From: Komagataeibacter rhaeticus
GTDB taxonomy: Bacteria; Pseudomonadota; Alphaproteobacteria; Acetobacterales; Acetobacteraceae
Assembly: GCF_003207855.1 (NCBI RefSeq)
Contig: NZ_NKTZ01000018.1
Location: forward strand, 1-39,789
Length of the DNA: 39,789 bases
Direction of reading: 5' to 3'
Positions 1 to 7,999 of this stretch are shown piece after piece (position 1 is the first letter of the stretch; every line of letters starts with the position of its first letter). The position numbers and the translations under genes are program-made. Below the pieces are notes generated by a model, which was not told where the DNA came from, ran no database searches, and was given only the letters and a program-made list of their open reading frames with translations.

Positions 1-131
1 CGACGCCATCTGGTCCGGGGTTAACCCCGGACCAGATGGCCAACAGCAACGCCGTCAGAAGGGCGGCATAACAACAACCGGGTATAGCTTATCAAGCCCA
101 CAAAACTGTCCGAACGGACGGGACCACCTCA
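1..131. repeat. Left copy of 131-bp terminal inverted repeat
   Basis: Bases 1-131 are the exact reverse complement of 39659-39789; position 132 no longer matches. Read inward from its gene-side edge the repeat begins TGAGGTGGTCCCG, which would suit an insertion-sequence end. It replaces the 3' part of the PAS-GAF gene, whose last ten codons and stop are supplied by the repeat. No transposase reading frame is visible inside the 131 bp. I do not recognise the IS family. Confidence 0.9.
5..40. repeat. 36-bp perfect palindrome in left repeat
   Basis: An 18-bp arm beginning GCCATCTGGTCC is followed directly by its reverse complement, with TTAA at the centre. As DNA it could extrude a cruciform; as RNA it would be a very stable hairpin. 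It lies four bases from the window edge, so it may be why a sequence assembly stopped here. Confidence 0.9.
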
Positions 132-1336
132 TTGACAATGCGCCGGTGCCAGCGGTCCGGCTGGCCGGGCGTGCGGAAATACAGCGAGAAACTGCCCGCC
201 ACATCACCATTGCGCAGGATGATGGGCACCGCCCATTCCGCCGCCAGTCCCTGCTGTGCCGCAACATCGCGCAGGGCGGCCCAGCGGGTTTCCTGACTGA
301 AATCGGGAATGACCACTTCTTCCGCCGTGGCGATGGCGGTGCCGCACGCACCTCCCGCCGTGCTGGCTTCCAGCCCCTCGAACGCCTGCAGGACAGGCAT
401 GGGCAGGGCGCCATGGCCACCTGCATGCAGGATGGCGCCGGTGCTGAGCATGACCACCGCCATGCAGTCCGGTGCGATCAGTTCGATACGGCGGCACATG
501 AAATCCAGCATCTCGCGCAGCGAGAACTGGTCCGTCAGCGCTTCCACCACATCGCGCTGCAGGTCACGCAGCTGCCGGTCATGGGTAATGTCGTGCAGGA
601 TGACGATAATGTCCGCCAGGGCGCCATCATCGCCAAAATGCGGGGTAACCGCGCAGCGCAGCCACAGGTCCGTGCCCTGCGGGCCACGGGTGTGCACGTC
701 CAGCTCGAAACCCGTGCGGAGGGAAAGCTGCCTGCGGAACTGGCGCAGGGTCCCGATATCGCTTTCCGCGCCGGACAGCAGCGTGCCGAAGGGGGCATGG
801 CGCAGGGCGTCCACCGTCATGCCCAGCAGGCTGGCCACCGCCCTGTTGGCATGGGTAATCCGGTATTGCGGGTCAAGTACCAGAATGCCCCGGTCGGTCG
901 CCTGCATGATCAGGGCGCTGATGGCCCCGTCCTCACGCGCCTGTTCTTCCTCCGTCCGGTCCTGGAACGTGATCAGTTCATACGGTACGCCATCCCAGTC
1001 CACGCCTTCCCGCCACAGGCGCACGGGCAGGCCCAGCCCGTCCCTGCGGCGCAGGGTGGCGCTGCTGCCGTTGCGCGTGGCGCCGCAGGCCGCCCCCGGT
1101 GGGGCGATGTGGGCATCCCACGCGGCGGGGGTGCCAGTTGGGCGCATCGGCTCGGGGAACAGGCGACCAAGCCATTTTTCTTCCCTGCCGGCAGGGTCGT
1201 AGCCGGTCAGCCGGCTGGCGCATGCGTTGGCGTAGATGACCTGTCCGGAAACATCCGCCATCATGACGGCCAGCGGCAGTTTCTCCAGAAGGGAGGAAGC
1301 AATCCGTGTGATGTCCGGCATGGTTGCATCTTTCAC
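92..1336 (-). pseudogene. PAS-PAS-GAF sensor protein, 3' end replaced by repeat
   Basis: The 414-residue product shows a first PAS domain (about residues 12-130, with LPLAVMMADVSGQVIYANA), a second PAS domain (about 135-255, with GILVLDPQYRITHANRAV) and a GAF domain (about 270-405, with VPIILRNGDVAGSFSLYF). No signal peptide or membrane segment is seen, so it is a cytoplasmic sensor. There is no output domain: native sequence ends inside the closing helix of the GAF domain at base 132, and the final residues come from the terminal repeat. In this bacterial group a PAS-PAS-GAF module commonly precedes GGDEF and EAL domains that make or break c-di-GMP, as in DosP-type proteins, so a c-di-GMP enzyme interrupted by an insertion is the likeliest origin. 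A histidine kinase is the alternative. Confidence 0.75.
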
Positions 1337-1552
1337 AATATACTGTCCGGTCTGAATCGGGACGGAACAGGGTCAGGGGGCATGATTGGCAGTATCTGTC
1401 GGTCAAAAAGAATCCTTACGGAATTCTTGACAATAATGCGGCAGCTTTGTGGCCATGAACCCTACGGCATTTTACATCAATCCCGCATGCATTGACTGCC
1501 GGTTCCAGGCTGCCCCCTTTCTTTTTTCTGGCTGTGACAGGGGCGTTTCCTG

Positions 1553-1996
1553 TCAGTATTCCGGCTTTTCGCCCTTGTCCGGAACAGAGGTCGGGGTCCC
1601 CGGGGTCCCGGCATAGGTCAGCAGCACCACGGTCGGGGTATCGCCCGTTTCGCCGCGGTGGATGGCATTGACGGACTCGGCAAACGCCTCACCTTGGTGA
1701 AAAGTTTCCGTCCTGCCGCTGGCCTGATCATGAATGGTCAGCTGCCCTTCCAGTACATAGCCCGCGTTCGGCACCGGGTGGGTATGCCATGGCAGGGCGG
1801 TATGGGCGGGAATGGTCAGGCGGATCATGGTCAGTTCCGGTGCCGTGGCCGGATAATGGTCATAGGCTTTGCCGTTCCATGAACGGGTGGCCTGAAGCAG
1901 GATATCACGATGGCCGGATGCAACCTGCTGGGCCCGGGCTGGCATGGTGAGGGCAGACAGGCACCCGAAGGCCAGGAAAACAGCGAACCTGGGCAT
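1553..1996 (-). CDS. Secreted cupin-domain protein
   Basis: This 147-residue protein starts with a signal peptide (about residues 1-22, ending PARA before QQVAS) and contains one cupin barrel. Motif 1 is visible as PWHTHPVPNAGYVLEGQLTI, with two histidines suited to metal binding; motif 2 lies around AESVNAIHRGETG. The size fits a single-domain cupin exported to the periplasm. Substrate and reaction cannot be read from the sequence; such proteins can be small oxygenases, isomerases or binding proteins. An AAGG ribosome site sits six bases before the ATG. It stands alone, between the truncated sensor and the methyltransferase, both on the same strand but separated by more than 100 bp. Confidence 0.8.
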   Translation of the reverse strand: MPRFAVFLAFGCLSALTMPARAQQVASGHRDILLQATRSWNGKAYDHYPATAPELTMIRLTIPAHTALPWHTHPVPNAGYVLEGQLTIHDQASGRTETFHQGEAFAESVNAIHRGETGDTPTVVLLTYAGTPGTPTSVPDKGEKPEY

Positions 1997-2129
1997 TTCA
2001 CGCCTTTCCGGTCAGTGGGGGACAGGCAGGTATAGCGTCTGATGTTCCGAAGCGTTTCCATAATATTAATGGAATGGATACTGTCTCACACGATCTTGAA
2101 ACGGATGGAGGGAGATCCGTGGCATCCCC

Positions 2130-3155
2130 TCAGGTCGTGCCACCCTTGGTAATGATAATACCAATGCATGTAACCCGATGCCCGGTCTTGCAGATCTTGA
2201 GGTGACGTACATCGGGCAGTGCGGGTTCCACCATTCCGCTGGGCTGCTGTGGCTGCCATGGCGGAATATCGATAAAATTGTCCATCGGGCCATTGCCGGG
2301 GTCAAAGTTGAATGGCCTGACCACATGCCCCTGTGCCGCCAGCCGTCTGGCCAGTGCTTCCATGTGCTTTTTCTGGTACAGGACGGTATAGCCGCTTTCT
2401 ATGGTGGGCAGATCATCATCCAGATTGAACTCCGTTGTATGCACGGCCACGCCACCGGGCCTGATGCATGCAAGCGCGTTTTCAACAAAATCCAGTCCTT
2501 TCTGCAGGTTGCCAAGATGCTCCAGCGCACACATCGACCAGCAGAAATCATATCCCCGGATATCGGGCGGGATGGCATTCATGTCGACAAAGCGGTGTTC
2601 GACCAGCCGGTCAAACGTTTCCCGGTCAATGATGTCGGGCTTGAATACCTTGTCCAGTGACCCGGCATGTTCCCCGCTTCTGATCCAGCCTTTCTTGCTG
2701 GAGCGTTCCGGATCAAGGTCCGTGGCCGTAACCTTCACGCCATGGCGCGCCAGCAGGCTGGGGATCGGTTCCTCCCCACAGCCGAAGCCAAGTCCGGTGG
2801 CACCGGGGCGCATGCATCCGGCTTCATAAAGGGCCTGAAGGATGAAGGCATCTTCCCAGATTTTCCGGTGGTAGAGAACGGCGCACCGGATTTCCTGACA
2901 CCAGTAGGCCAGCCAGTCGCTTTCGATATCACTCTGGGTGGCAAGTTTGCTTTCAAGCCCGACCTGCTGTGGCCGCAGGTTTTCCCGGTGCGGCAGGTCG
3001 GCTGCCAGCCGGTGGGCAAGATCGTAGCCGAACGCCTTGATATTGAGTTCCATCGCGCGAAAATTCTGGGACATATGGACGATCGATGCGTATTGTTCGC
3101 CGTTCTTCTGTCCAAACAGGGCGGCAAGTCTGCTGAAAATCCGGTTCTTTTTCAT
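2130..3155 (-). CDS. Class I SAM-dependent methyltransferase
   Basis: The 341-residue protein has a Rossmann-type methyltransferase core from about residue 115: glycine-rich motif I LGFGCGEEP, an acidic residue after strand 2 (VTATDLDPE), and the post-I segment DFCWSMCALEHLG. The roughly 110-residue N-terminal part is helical and not recognised. The substrate is unknown; similar stand-alone enzymes occur among surface-glycan genes, but no glycosyltransferase is nearby. Its base composition and codon use are more AT-rich than those of the neighbours, pointing to acquisition by transfer. The start codon overlaps the stop of an upstream 62-codon ORF (ATGA), suggesting translational coupling. A TATAAT hexamer and a strong inverted repeat lie about 170-200 bp upstream. 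Confidence 0.8.
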   Translation of the reverse strand: MKKNRIFSRLAALFGQKNGEQYASIVHMSQNFRAMELNIKAFGYDLAHRLAADLPHRENLRPQQVGLESKLATQSDIESDWLAYWCQEIRCAVLYHRKIWEDAFILQALYEAGCMRPGATGLGFGCGEEPIPSLLARHGVKVTATDLDPERSSKKGWIRSGEHAGSLDKVFKPDIIDRETFDRLVEHRFVDMNAIPPDIRGYDFCWSMCALEHLGNLQKGLDFVENALACIRPGGVAVHTTEFNLDDDLPTIESGYTVLYQKKHMEALARRLAAQGHVVRPFNFDPGNGPMDNFIDIPPWQPQQPSGMVEPALPDVRHLKICKTGHRVTCIGIIITKGGTT

Positions 3156-3340
3156 ATTTCTCTAAGCAAATGATGGACGACAGAATAAAAAACCGCATCG
3201 TGGTTTCCAGGCCGCGAATTACTACGATCTGGAATATAGATAACCACAAATGACCCATCCGGAGAAGGGTGCAGGAAAGAAATATCCAGTCCATGCGTAT
3301 TACTTGAAAATGATTCCTGATAATAGATTATACCTTTCAT
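3152..3340 (-). CDS. Possible 62-aa protein coupled to the methyltransferase
   Basis: This ORF runs from ATG at 3340 to a TGA whose last two bases open the methyltransferase start codon, a classic coupling arrangement. AGGT lies six bases before the ATG. Translation gives a soluble, AT-rich-coded peptide containing FLHPSPDGSFVVIYIPD; I recognise no family. Its start sits inside a 9-bp inverted repeat, so translation could be controlled by a hairpin. The alternative is that the region is only an untranslated leader downstream of the TATAAT at 3327-3332, in which case transcription would begin after this ATG and the ORF would not be expressed from that promoter. Confidence 0.35.
   Translation of the reverse strand: MKGIIYYQESFSSNTHGLDISFLHPSPDGSFVVIYIPDRSNSRPGNHDAVFYSVVHHLLREI
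3327..3332 (-). promoter_or_regulatory. -10 hexamer TATAAT upstream of methyltransferase
   Basis: The minus strand reads TATAAT here. The matching -35 position, 17 bp upstream, falls in the inverted repeat at 3338-3360 (TGACCA-like). Transcription would run into the methyltransferase with a leader of about 165 nt. Confidence 0.45.
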
Positions 3341-3360
3341 GATGACCTGTGGTCATCATG
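3338..3360. promoter_or_regulatory. 9-bp inverted repeat, operator or hairpin
   Basis: CATGATGAC and GTCATCATG are perfect arms around the loop CTGTG. The repeat overlaps the presumed -35 and spacer of the methyltransferase promoter and also the start of the 62-codon ORF. It has no T-run, so a repressor site or a translation-control hairpin is more likely than a terminator, although it also lies downstream of tRNA-Tyr. Confidence 0.5.
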
Positions 3361-3542
3361 GTCCGTTCATGTCCGTCTACAGATTCTGTCGGGTTCCACC
3401 ATCCGCAACCGGTCGGCAGGCGGATTTTTCCCTTCCCCGCTGTTTGCGGGTGCGGCGTGATGCAAAGAGGGACAGGAAAAACACAGAAAGCGCCGGAAAA
3501 CCAGCGCTCTGATACAGCATGTTATCGATAGGTAAAGGAGAA

Positions 3543-3628
3543 TGGTGGAGGGAGTTGGATTCGAACCAACGTAGGCGTACACCAGCGGATTTACAGTCCG
3601 CCCCCTTTAGCCACTCGGGCATCCCTCC
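3543..3628 (-). tRNA. tRNA-Tyr (GTA)
   Basis: The minus strand folds as a class II tRNA: acceptor GGAGGGA pairs with TCCCTCC, anticodon arm GGACT-GTA-AATCC gives anticodon GTA, a long variable arm follows, and the T arm has GGTTCGAATCC. The CCA end is encoded. Length is 86 nt. It is transcribed divergently from rlmB. Confidence 0.97.
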
Positions 3629-3746
3629 ATGTTGGCGCGGTAATTAAGGGGTAGAGGGGGGGGTGTCAATAACCTTGCATGAAAAACTTTGCCCATCCCC
3701 GGTTTGGGGGCATGACGCAGGCTGCGCTTGGGCTTAAAGAACGATC

Positions 3747-4577
3747 ATGAACATGCGACCCTCCCGCCGCCGTGGCGGCCAGCCTGTGGGCCATCAGGCC
3801 CCGTCTTCCCACCGTTCCGCGCCTGACCGGGGTGGTCGGGGGGGGCGTGGTGCCGTTTCCGCACCGCGTGGCACATGCTGGCTGTATGGCCAGCACGCGG
3901 TACAGGCGGCACTTGAAAACCCGGCGCGGAAACTGCGCCAGCTTCTGGTCACGGCCGAGGCGCAGGAAACGCTGACCTCCCGGCTGGAAGGCGGCTTTCC
4001 CATCCAGCCCGTGCGCACCGAACGCGCGGCGCTGGATACGCTGTGCGGCCCCGATGCCGTGCATCAGGGCATGGCGCTTTTAGTGGATGTGCTGGCCCAG
4101 CCGGATATGGATACGGTACTGGAACAGCCGGGTCCGGTACTGGTGCTGGATCAGGTAACCGACCCGCGTAACATTGGGGCTATCCTGCGTTCGGCCGCGG
4201 CGTTCGGGGCCGTGGCGGTGGTGATGCAGGACCGCAACGCCCCCGAGGAAACGGGAACCCTGGCCCGCGCGGCCTCGGGCGCGCTGGAAATCGTGCCGCT
4301 GATCCGCGTGGTCAATCTCTCCCGCGTGCTGGATGCGCTCAAGTCCCGTGGCCTGTGGGTTGTGGGGCTGGACGCGGGTGGGGGTGTGCTGGATGGTGCG
4401 GCCTTCCACCAGCGCCGCGTGGCGCTGGTGCTGGGGGCCGAAGGGGCGGGCCTGCGGCGGCTGACGCGTGAGCATTGTGATGAAATTGCGGGCCTGGCCA
4501 TGAGCAGCCGGATGGAAAGCCTGAATGTATCCAACGCGGCCGCGGTCGCCCTGTATGAAATGTTCCGTCACCGTTAA
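3747..4577 (+). CDS. rlmB: 23S rRNA (guanosine-2'-O-)-methyltransferase, TrmH/RlmB family
   Basis: This SpoU-family enzyme transfers methyl from SAM to a guanosine 2'-OH, in RlmB the one at position 2251 of 23S rRNA. After a basic, disordered 45-residue N-terminus comes the substrate-binding domain (LYGQHAVQAALENP, residues about 47-60) and then the knotted SPOUT domain with motif 1 DQVTDPRNIGAILRSAAAFG, motif 2 VLGAEGAGLRR and motif 3 MESLNVSNAAAVALYE. The conserved N, E and S/N residues of the active site are present. The length of 276 is slightly above the usual 245-260 because of the N-terminal extension. It is a single gene with no partner downstream on the same transcript within 250 bp. 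Confidence 0.93.
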   Translation: MNMRPSRRRGGQPVGHQAPSSHRSAPDRGGRGGRGAVSAPRGTCWLYGQHAVQAALENPARKLRQLLVTAEAQETLTSRLEGGFPIQPVRTERAALDTLCGPDAVHQGMALLVDVLAQPDMDTVLEQPGPVLVLDQVTDPRNIGAILRSAAAFGAVAVVMQDRNAPEETGTLARAASGALEIVPLIRVVNLSRVLDALKSRGLWVVGLDAGGGVLDGAAFHQRRVALVLGAEGAGLRRLTREHCDEIAGLAMSSRMESLNVSNAAAVALYEMFRHR

Positions 4578-4730
4578 CGGGGTACTGGCCCCATCCGCTG
4601 ACGGGTTAAGGCTTCCGGGCCTGGCCTTTTCTGGGAAAAGGTTTCCCGGGGATTTTCCTGGCTTCCCAGGCCGGGTTCGGGCGCCAGCCTGCCGGTCATG
4701 CCGGCGGGTCGGGTCATGAAAAACTATTTA

Positions 4731-4740
4731 TGTTATAACA
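4731..4740. promoter_or_regulatory. 10-bp palindrome TGTTATAACA
   Basis: A perfect palindrome lies in the AT-rich stretch about 95 bp before the FUSC gene. Together with the inverted repeat at 4761-4785 it forms a plausible control region for the pump; which regulator binds is unknown. Confidence 0.3.
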
Positions 4741-4760
4741 GATGGATTTATGACGCCATT

Positions 4761-4785
4761 CTTGCCATTCGGGACCGATGGCAAG
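4761..4785. promoter_or_regulatory. 8-bp inverted repeat upstream of FUSC gene
   Basis: CTTGCCAT and ATGGCAAG flank a 9-bp spacer, about 50 bp before the FUSC start. The position suits an operator for a LysR- or TetR-type regulator or a leader hairpin; no regulator gene is adjacent. Confidence 0.4.
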
Positions 4786-4833
4786 ATCACGTAATATTGC
4801 ACACCCTCCCGCCCGTGCCGAAGGGACGGGGGC

Positions 4834-6984
4834 GTGATGACGGGACTGCTGGCCCGTTTCCGCTGGCTGTACGCCCCGCGCGCGGTGGATCTCGGCTTTG
4901 CCGTGCGCACGACCATCGCCGCCCTGCTGGCCCTTGTCCTGGCGCTGTGGATGGAAATGGACGACCCCCAGTGGGCGCCGATGACCACATGGATCGTGGC
5001 ACAGAATTCACGCGGGCAGAGCCTGTCCAAGGCACGGTGGCGGCTGCTGGGCACCCTTGGGGGCGCGGTGGTGGGGGTGGGGCTGATCGCCGCCCTGCCA
5101 CAGGCATCGTGGCTGCTGTTTCCCGTGCTGGCGGCGTGGGTGGGGGTGTGCTGCGGCCTTGCGACCTTCCTGCGCAATTTCCATTCCTATGCGCTGGTAC
5201 TCATGGCCTTTACCAGCGGCCTGATTGCCCTGAACGCGGCCAATGCGCCGCAGGATGTCTTTGCGATCGCGCTGTCGCGTTCGACCTATATTTTTCTTGG
5301 AATCCTGTGTGAAAGCGGGCTGGCGTCGATTTTCGCGCCCCGTCTGGCCGATGTGGCCCGGCGCGAGATCGGACGCAGGGTCGCCGCCGCCATTGCCCAG
5401 GCCGGGCAGGCGCTGGAGGGCATGCTGGCGGGGCAGGAGGCGGGTTTCCTGCGCTCGCGCGCCCTGCTGGGTTCGGTGTTTTCCGTGTCCGACCAGATCG
5501 AGTTCAGCGAGGTGGAGATGCGCCACCGCACCCATGCGGGCGACCATGCCCGGGCGGCCCTTGCCAGTGTGGCGGTCGTGATGTCGCGCGGTCTGGGGCT
5601 GGTCGCCCGCATGCACGAGACGGCACTCCCCCCTGCCTTTGCCGCCCCGCTGGCCATGGCGCAGGGGCTGGCCCGCCGTGTGCGGGCGGACATGAGCGCG
5701 CCCGACCCCGTGGCGCGCATTCCCGCCCTGCGTGGCCGCATCCGCGCCATAGGGGCGGAATGCCGCCAGCAGCTGGTCAATGACATCATTGCCGCGTCCA
5801 TGCCGGACCCGCAGGGCGGCGCGGCCACCCAGCGCCATCTGGACGGGTATGTCCTCAATGCCTCGCTTGGTGTGCTGCTGGCCCGGCTGGACGCGGCACT
5901 GGCCCATCTGGCGGCAACGCAGGGAACGGGGGCGCACGACCATTTCCGTTTTTCCACCCCGGCATGGCGTGACCGGACGGATGCATGGCATAACGGCCTG
6001 CGCTCGGCGGGTGCCGTGCTGGCGGGCGGGCTGGTGTGGGAATGCACCGGCTGGCCCGATGGCGCCACGTTCGCCATGTTCGTGGTGGTGACATGCAGCC
6101 GCTTTGCCGCCAATGAAAACCCGCTGCGGGACAGTCTGGGCTTTCTGCGTGGGGCGGTGTGGGCGGTTGTGGTGGCGGCGTTCCTGACCTTTGTGGTGCT
6201 GCCGGGGCAGGCGGTGTGGGAGACGCTGGTGCTCTCGCTGTTCGTGCCCATGATGGTGGGCGGCCTTGCGCTGCGCGACGGGCGAACGGTGGGCACGGCA
6301 GCGCCCTACAACAACTTCCTGCCCTTCATGGTCTATCCGGGCAACCAGTCGCGGCTGGATGAACTGACCTTTTTCAATACCAACAGCGCGGTCGTGCTGG
6401 GCATCTGGTGCAGCGTGCTGGTGTTCCGTCTTGTGCTGCCTTTCGACCCGGATGCGGAACGCTGGCACATGCGCCGCCAGATGGTGGCCGACCTGCGCCG
6501 CATTGCCCGTGCGCCCACCATCCCGGATACGGCCGCATGGGTCACAACGCTTACGGCCCGTTTCGCACGTCTGGTCCGTCATGCCCCCCTGTCCGATGCG
6601 CAGACCAATGCCTATCTGGACGGTGTGCTGGCCACCATGACCGTGGGGCTGGACCTGATCCGCCTGCGCCGCCTGCTGGCCCGCCGCACCCTGCCCCCCG
6701 CCCTGCACCGGGCGGTGGGGGACCTGCTGGCCGCCTTTGCCGCGTGGCGCGGCCAGCCGCCTGTGACGCTGGCCCGCATGGCTGCCACGGTACTGGCGCA
6801 GGCGCGCGCGCAGGCGGGGCGTGAAGCCAACCTGTCAACCCGGCTGGAGATGGGATGGTGCGCCGCGTATCTGGAAATACTGGCGCGTGAACTGGTGGCG
6901 CATGCGCGTTTTTTCGATACGACGCACCGTTTTCATGTACCGTCCGGTCCGCTACCAGTCCGGGCGCATACACAAGCAGCATAA
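4834..6984 (+). CDS. FUSC-family inner-membrane efflux protein
   Basis: The 716-residue protein has the two-block layout of FUSC/AaeB transporters: about six membrane segments in residues 20-170 (including LALVLALWMEMDDPQWAPMT), a cytoplasmic stretch, a second group of segments at about 390-540, and a soluble C-terminus. The conserved AQNSRGQSLSKARWRLLGT loop follows the first helices. Family members export aromatic acids or related weak acids and normally act with an HlyD-type periplasmic subunit and a small DUF1656 protein. Those partners are absent here; a separate HlyD-DUF1656 pair sits 32 kb away with its own FUSC gene broken. The start is GTG at 4834 or the adjacent ATG at 4837, both behind GGGACGGGGG. 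It is probably co-transcribed with ridA 14 bp downstream. Confidence 0.9.
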   Translation: MMTGLLARFRWLYAPRAVDLGFAVRTTIAALLALVLALWMEMDDPQWAPMTTWIVAQNSRGQSLSKARWRLLGTLGGAVVGVGLIAALPQASWLLFPVLAAWVGVCCGLATFLRNFHSYALVLMAFTSGLIALNAANAPQDVFAIALSRSTYIFLGILCESGLASIFAPRLADVARREIGRRVAAAIAQAGQALEGMLAGQEAGFLRSRALLGSVFSVSDQIEFSEVEMRHRTHAGDHARAALASVAVVMSRGLGLVARMHETALPPAFAAPLAMAQGLARRVRADMSAPDPVARIPALRGRIRAIGAECRQQLVNDIIAASMPDPQGGAATQRHLDGYVLNASLGVLLARLDAALAHLAATQGTGAHDHFRFSTPAWRDRTDAWHNGLRSAGAVLAGGLVWECTGWPDGATFAMFVVVTCSRFAANENPLRDSLGFLRGAVWAVVVAAFLTFVVLPGQAVWETLVLSLFVPMMVGGLALRDGRTVGTAAPYNNFLPFMVYPGNQSRLDELTFFNTNSAVVLGIWCSVLVFRLVLPFDPDAERWHMRRQMVADLRRIARAPTIPDTAAWVTTLTARFARLVRHAPLSDAQTNAYLDGVLATMTVGLDLIRLRRLLARRTLPPALHRAVGDLLAAFAAWRGQPPVTLARMAATVLAQARAQAGREANLSTRLEMGWCAAYLEILARELVAHARFFDTTHRFHVPSGPLPVRAHTQAA

Positions 6985-6998
6985 GGAATGGACAGAAC

Positions 6999-7346
6999 AT
7001 GACAATCAGACGCCTGCAGCCCGAGGACCGTCTGGCCGGTGCCGTTGTGCATAACGGTGTTGTCTACCTGGCCGGACAGGTGGCCGATGACCCGGAACTG
7101 GATGCCGAAGGCCAGACCGCCGATATCCTGCGCCAGATCGATACCCTGCTGGCCGAAGCGGGGACCAGCAGCGCACGCCTGCTGTCGGTCCAGATTTTCC
7201 TGAGCGACATGAATGATATGGCCGCGATGAACCGTGCGTGGGATGCCTGGCTGGACCCTGCCTGCAAACCGGCCCGTGCCACGGTGGAGGCCCGTCTGGC
7301 CGATCCACGCTGGAAGGTCGAGATCACCGGCATCGCCGCCCTTTAA
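6999..7346 (+). CDS. RidA family protein (YjgF/YER057c/UK114)
   Basis: A 115-residue RidA-fold protein: the N-terminal strand AVVHNGVVYLAGQVADD, the central AEGQTADILRQIDTLLAEAG helix and the C-terminal RATVEARLADPRWKVEITGIA are all typical. RidA members hydrolyse reactive enamine/imine intermediates to keto acids, protecting PLP enzymes; the arginine expected in the active site is seen in PARATVEARL. The length is close to the usual 110-130. It follows the FUSC gene by 14 bp with AAGGA upstream, so the two form an operon. Its 3' side abuts a copy of the dispersed three-stem repeat. Confidence 0.9.
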   Translation: MTIRRLQPEDRLAGAVVHNGVVYLAGQVADDPELDAEGQTADILRQIDTLLAEAGTSSARLLSVQIFLSDMNDMAAMNRAWDAWLDPACKPARATVEARLADPRWKVEITGIAAL

Positions 7347-7369
7347 GGCGGCCTGCAAGTCGCAAAGAT

Positions 7370-7442
7370 GTTTCTGGTGATGCTTTTTTTAAAGCTTCGA
7401 AGCTGGTCGCCCTGTGGAAAAAAAAGGCGTCACCCAGGAAAC
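7370..7442 (-). repeat. Three-stem dispersed repeat, copy 1
   Basis: In minus orientation, GTTTCCTGGGTG at one edge pairs with CATCACCAGAAAC at the other, enclosing a GACGCC/GGCG-type hairpin and an AGCTTCGAAGCTT palindrome. It begins 24 bp after the ridA stop and is the most decayed in the first inner stem. See the other five copies. Confidence 0.75.
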
Positions 7443-7583
7443 CTGCCATTACTTTTTCAGCAGGGCGTTGTTTTGAAATAGTCTCCAGACATGCATGGCA
7501 GCGTGGCGGTGGCGGAAGACGCCCGCATGCAACCGGCGGGCATGAAAACGGTTCTGCCGTGTAGATGATCAGGAGACCCCATC

Positions 7584-7814
7584 ATGCCCGATGACGGCAC
7601 GCCTTCTTCTTCCCGCCTGAGCGGTCGCGGGGCGCCGCAGGTCGGCGGTGGCCAGATGGCCGACAGCATCCACGATTTCGGCGGCGGGGTCCCGATGGGC
7701 CGCGCGGGCCAGCCGGCGGAGCGGGCGCCGGTCTATGTCCTGCTGGCCGCGTCGGAAGCCGGCCATGTTACCGGGCAGGTCTGTGCCGCCTCCGGCGGGA
7801 CGGGCGTGGGCTAG
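7584..7814 (+). pseudogene. Remnant of short-chain dehydrogenase/reductase (internal deletion)
   Basis: The 76-codon ORF has a good start (AGGAGA eight bases before ATG), but only two SDR pieces remain. The first 16 residues (TPSSSRLSGRG) look like the tail before the cofactor motif. Residues from about 20 match the C-terminal end of the family: PMGRAGQPAERAPVYVLLA followed by ASEAGHVTGQV and GG. The TGxxxGxG cofactor motif, the NAG motif and the YxxxK catalytic pair, about 170-200 residues, are absent. The simplest reading is a full SDR gene that lost its middle by an in-frame deletion. A short product could still be made, but it cannot be an active dehydrogenase. Confidence 0.65.
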
Positions 7815-7850
7815 TGGCCGCCCCTTGCGGCACGGGCGTGGCAGTGGCAC

Positions 7851-7973
7851 ATGGCATGGATGCGCATCATCCTGTCCTGCCTGTTCATGCTGCTGGGAGT
7901 CGCGGCGTGTTATTTCGCCATTGGCATGATTACGGATGCCGGGCGTTTCATATCGGATGCACATCCCTGGTAA
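7851..7973 (+). CDS. Small membrane protein, 40 aa
   Basis: The ORF begins MAWMRIILSC and continues with a single hydrophobic segment (about residues 5-27, LFMLLGVAACYFAIGM) before a short polar tail ending DAHPW. No family is recognised. A purine-rich but weak ribosome site precedes it, and it starts 37 bp after the SDR remnant. It is shorter than most automatic gene calls accept. The support is the clean single-pass membrane pattern and the unbroken frame; chance remains possible. Confidence 0.4.
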   Translation: MAWMRIILSCLFMLLGVAACYFAIGMITDAGRFISDAHPW

Positions 7974-7999
7974 GGGGCGTGCGCGCAGGCGGATACAGG

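Noticed and set aside
146-1495. Long plus-strand ORF of 449 codons opposite the PAS-GAF gene
   Set aside because: Composition is that of an antisense shadow (Ala/Arg/Gln-rich, no domain); the minus strand has clear PAS and GAF motifs.
3377-3622. Minus-strand ORFs across the tRNA gene
   Set aside because: They are translations of tRNA-Tyr and its flank.
5008-6708. Minus-strand ORF of 566 codons inside the FUSC gene
   Set aside because: His/Arg/Gln-rich shadow of the FUSC frame without any domain.
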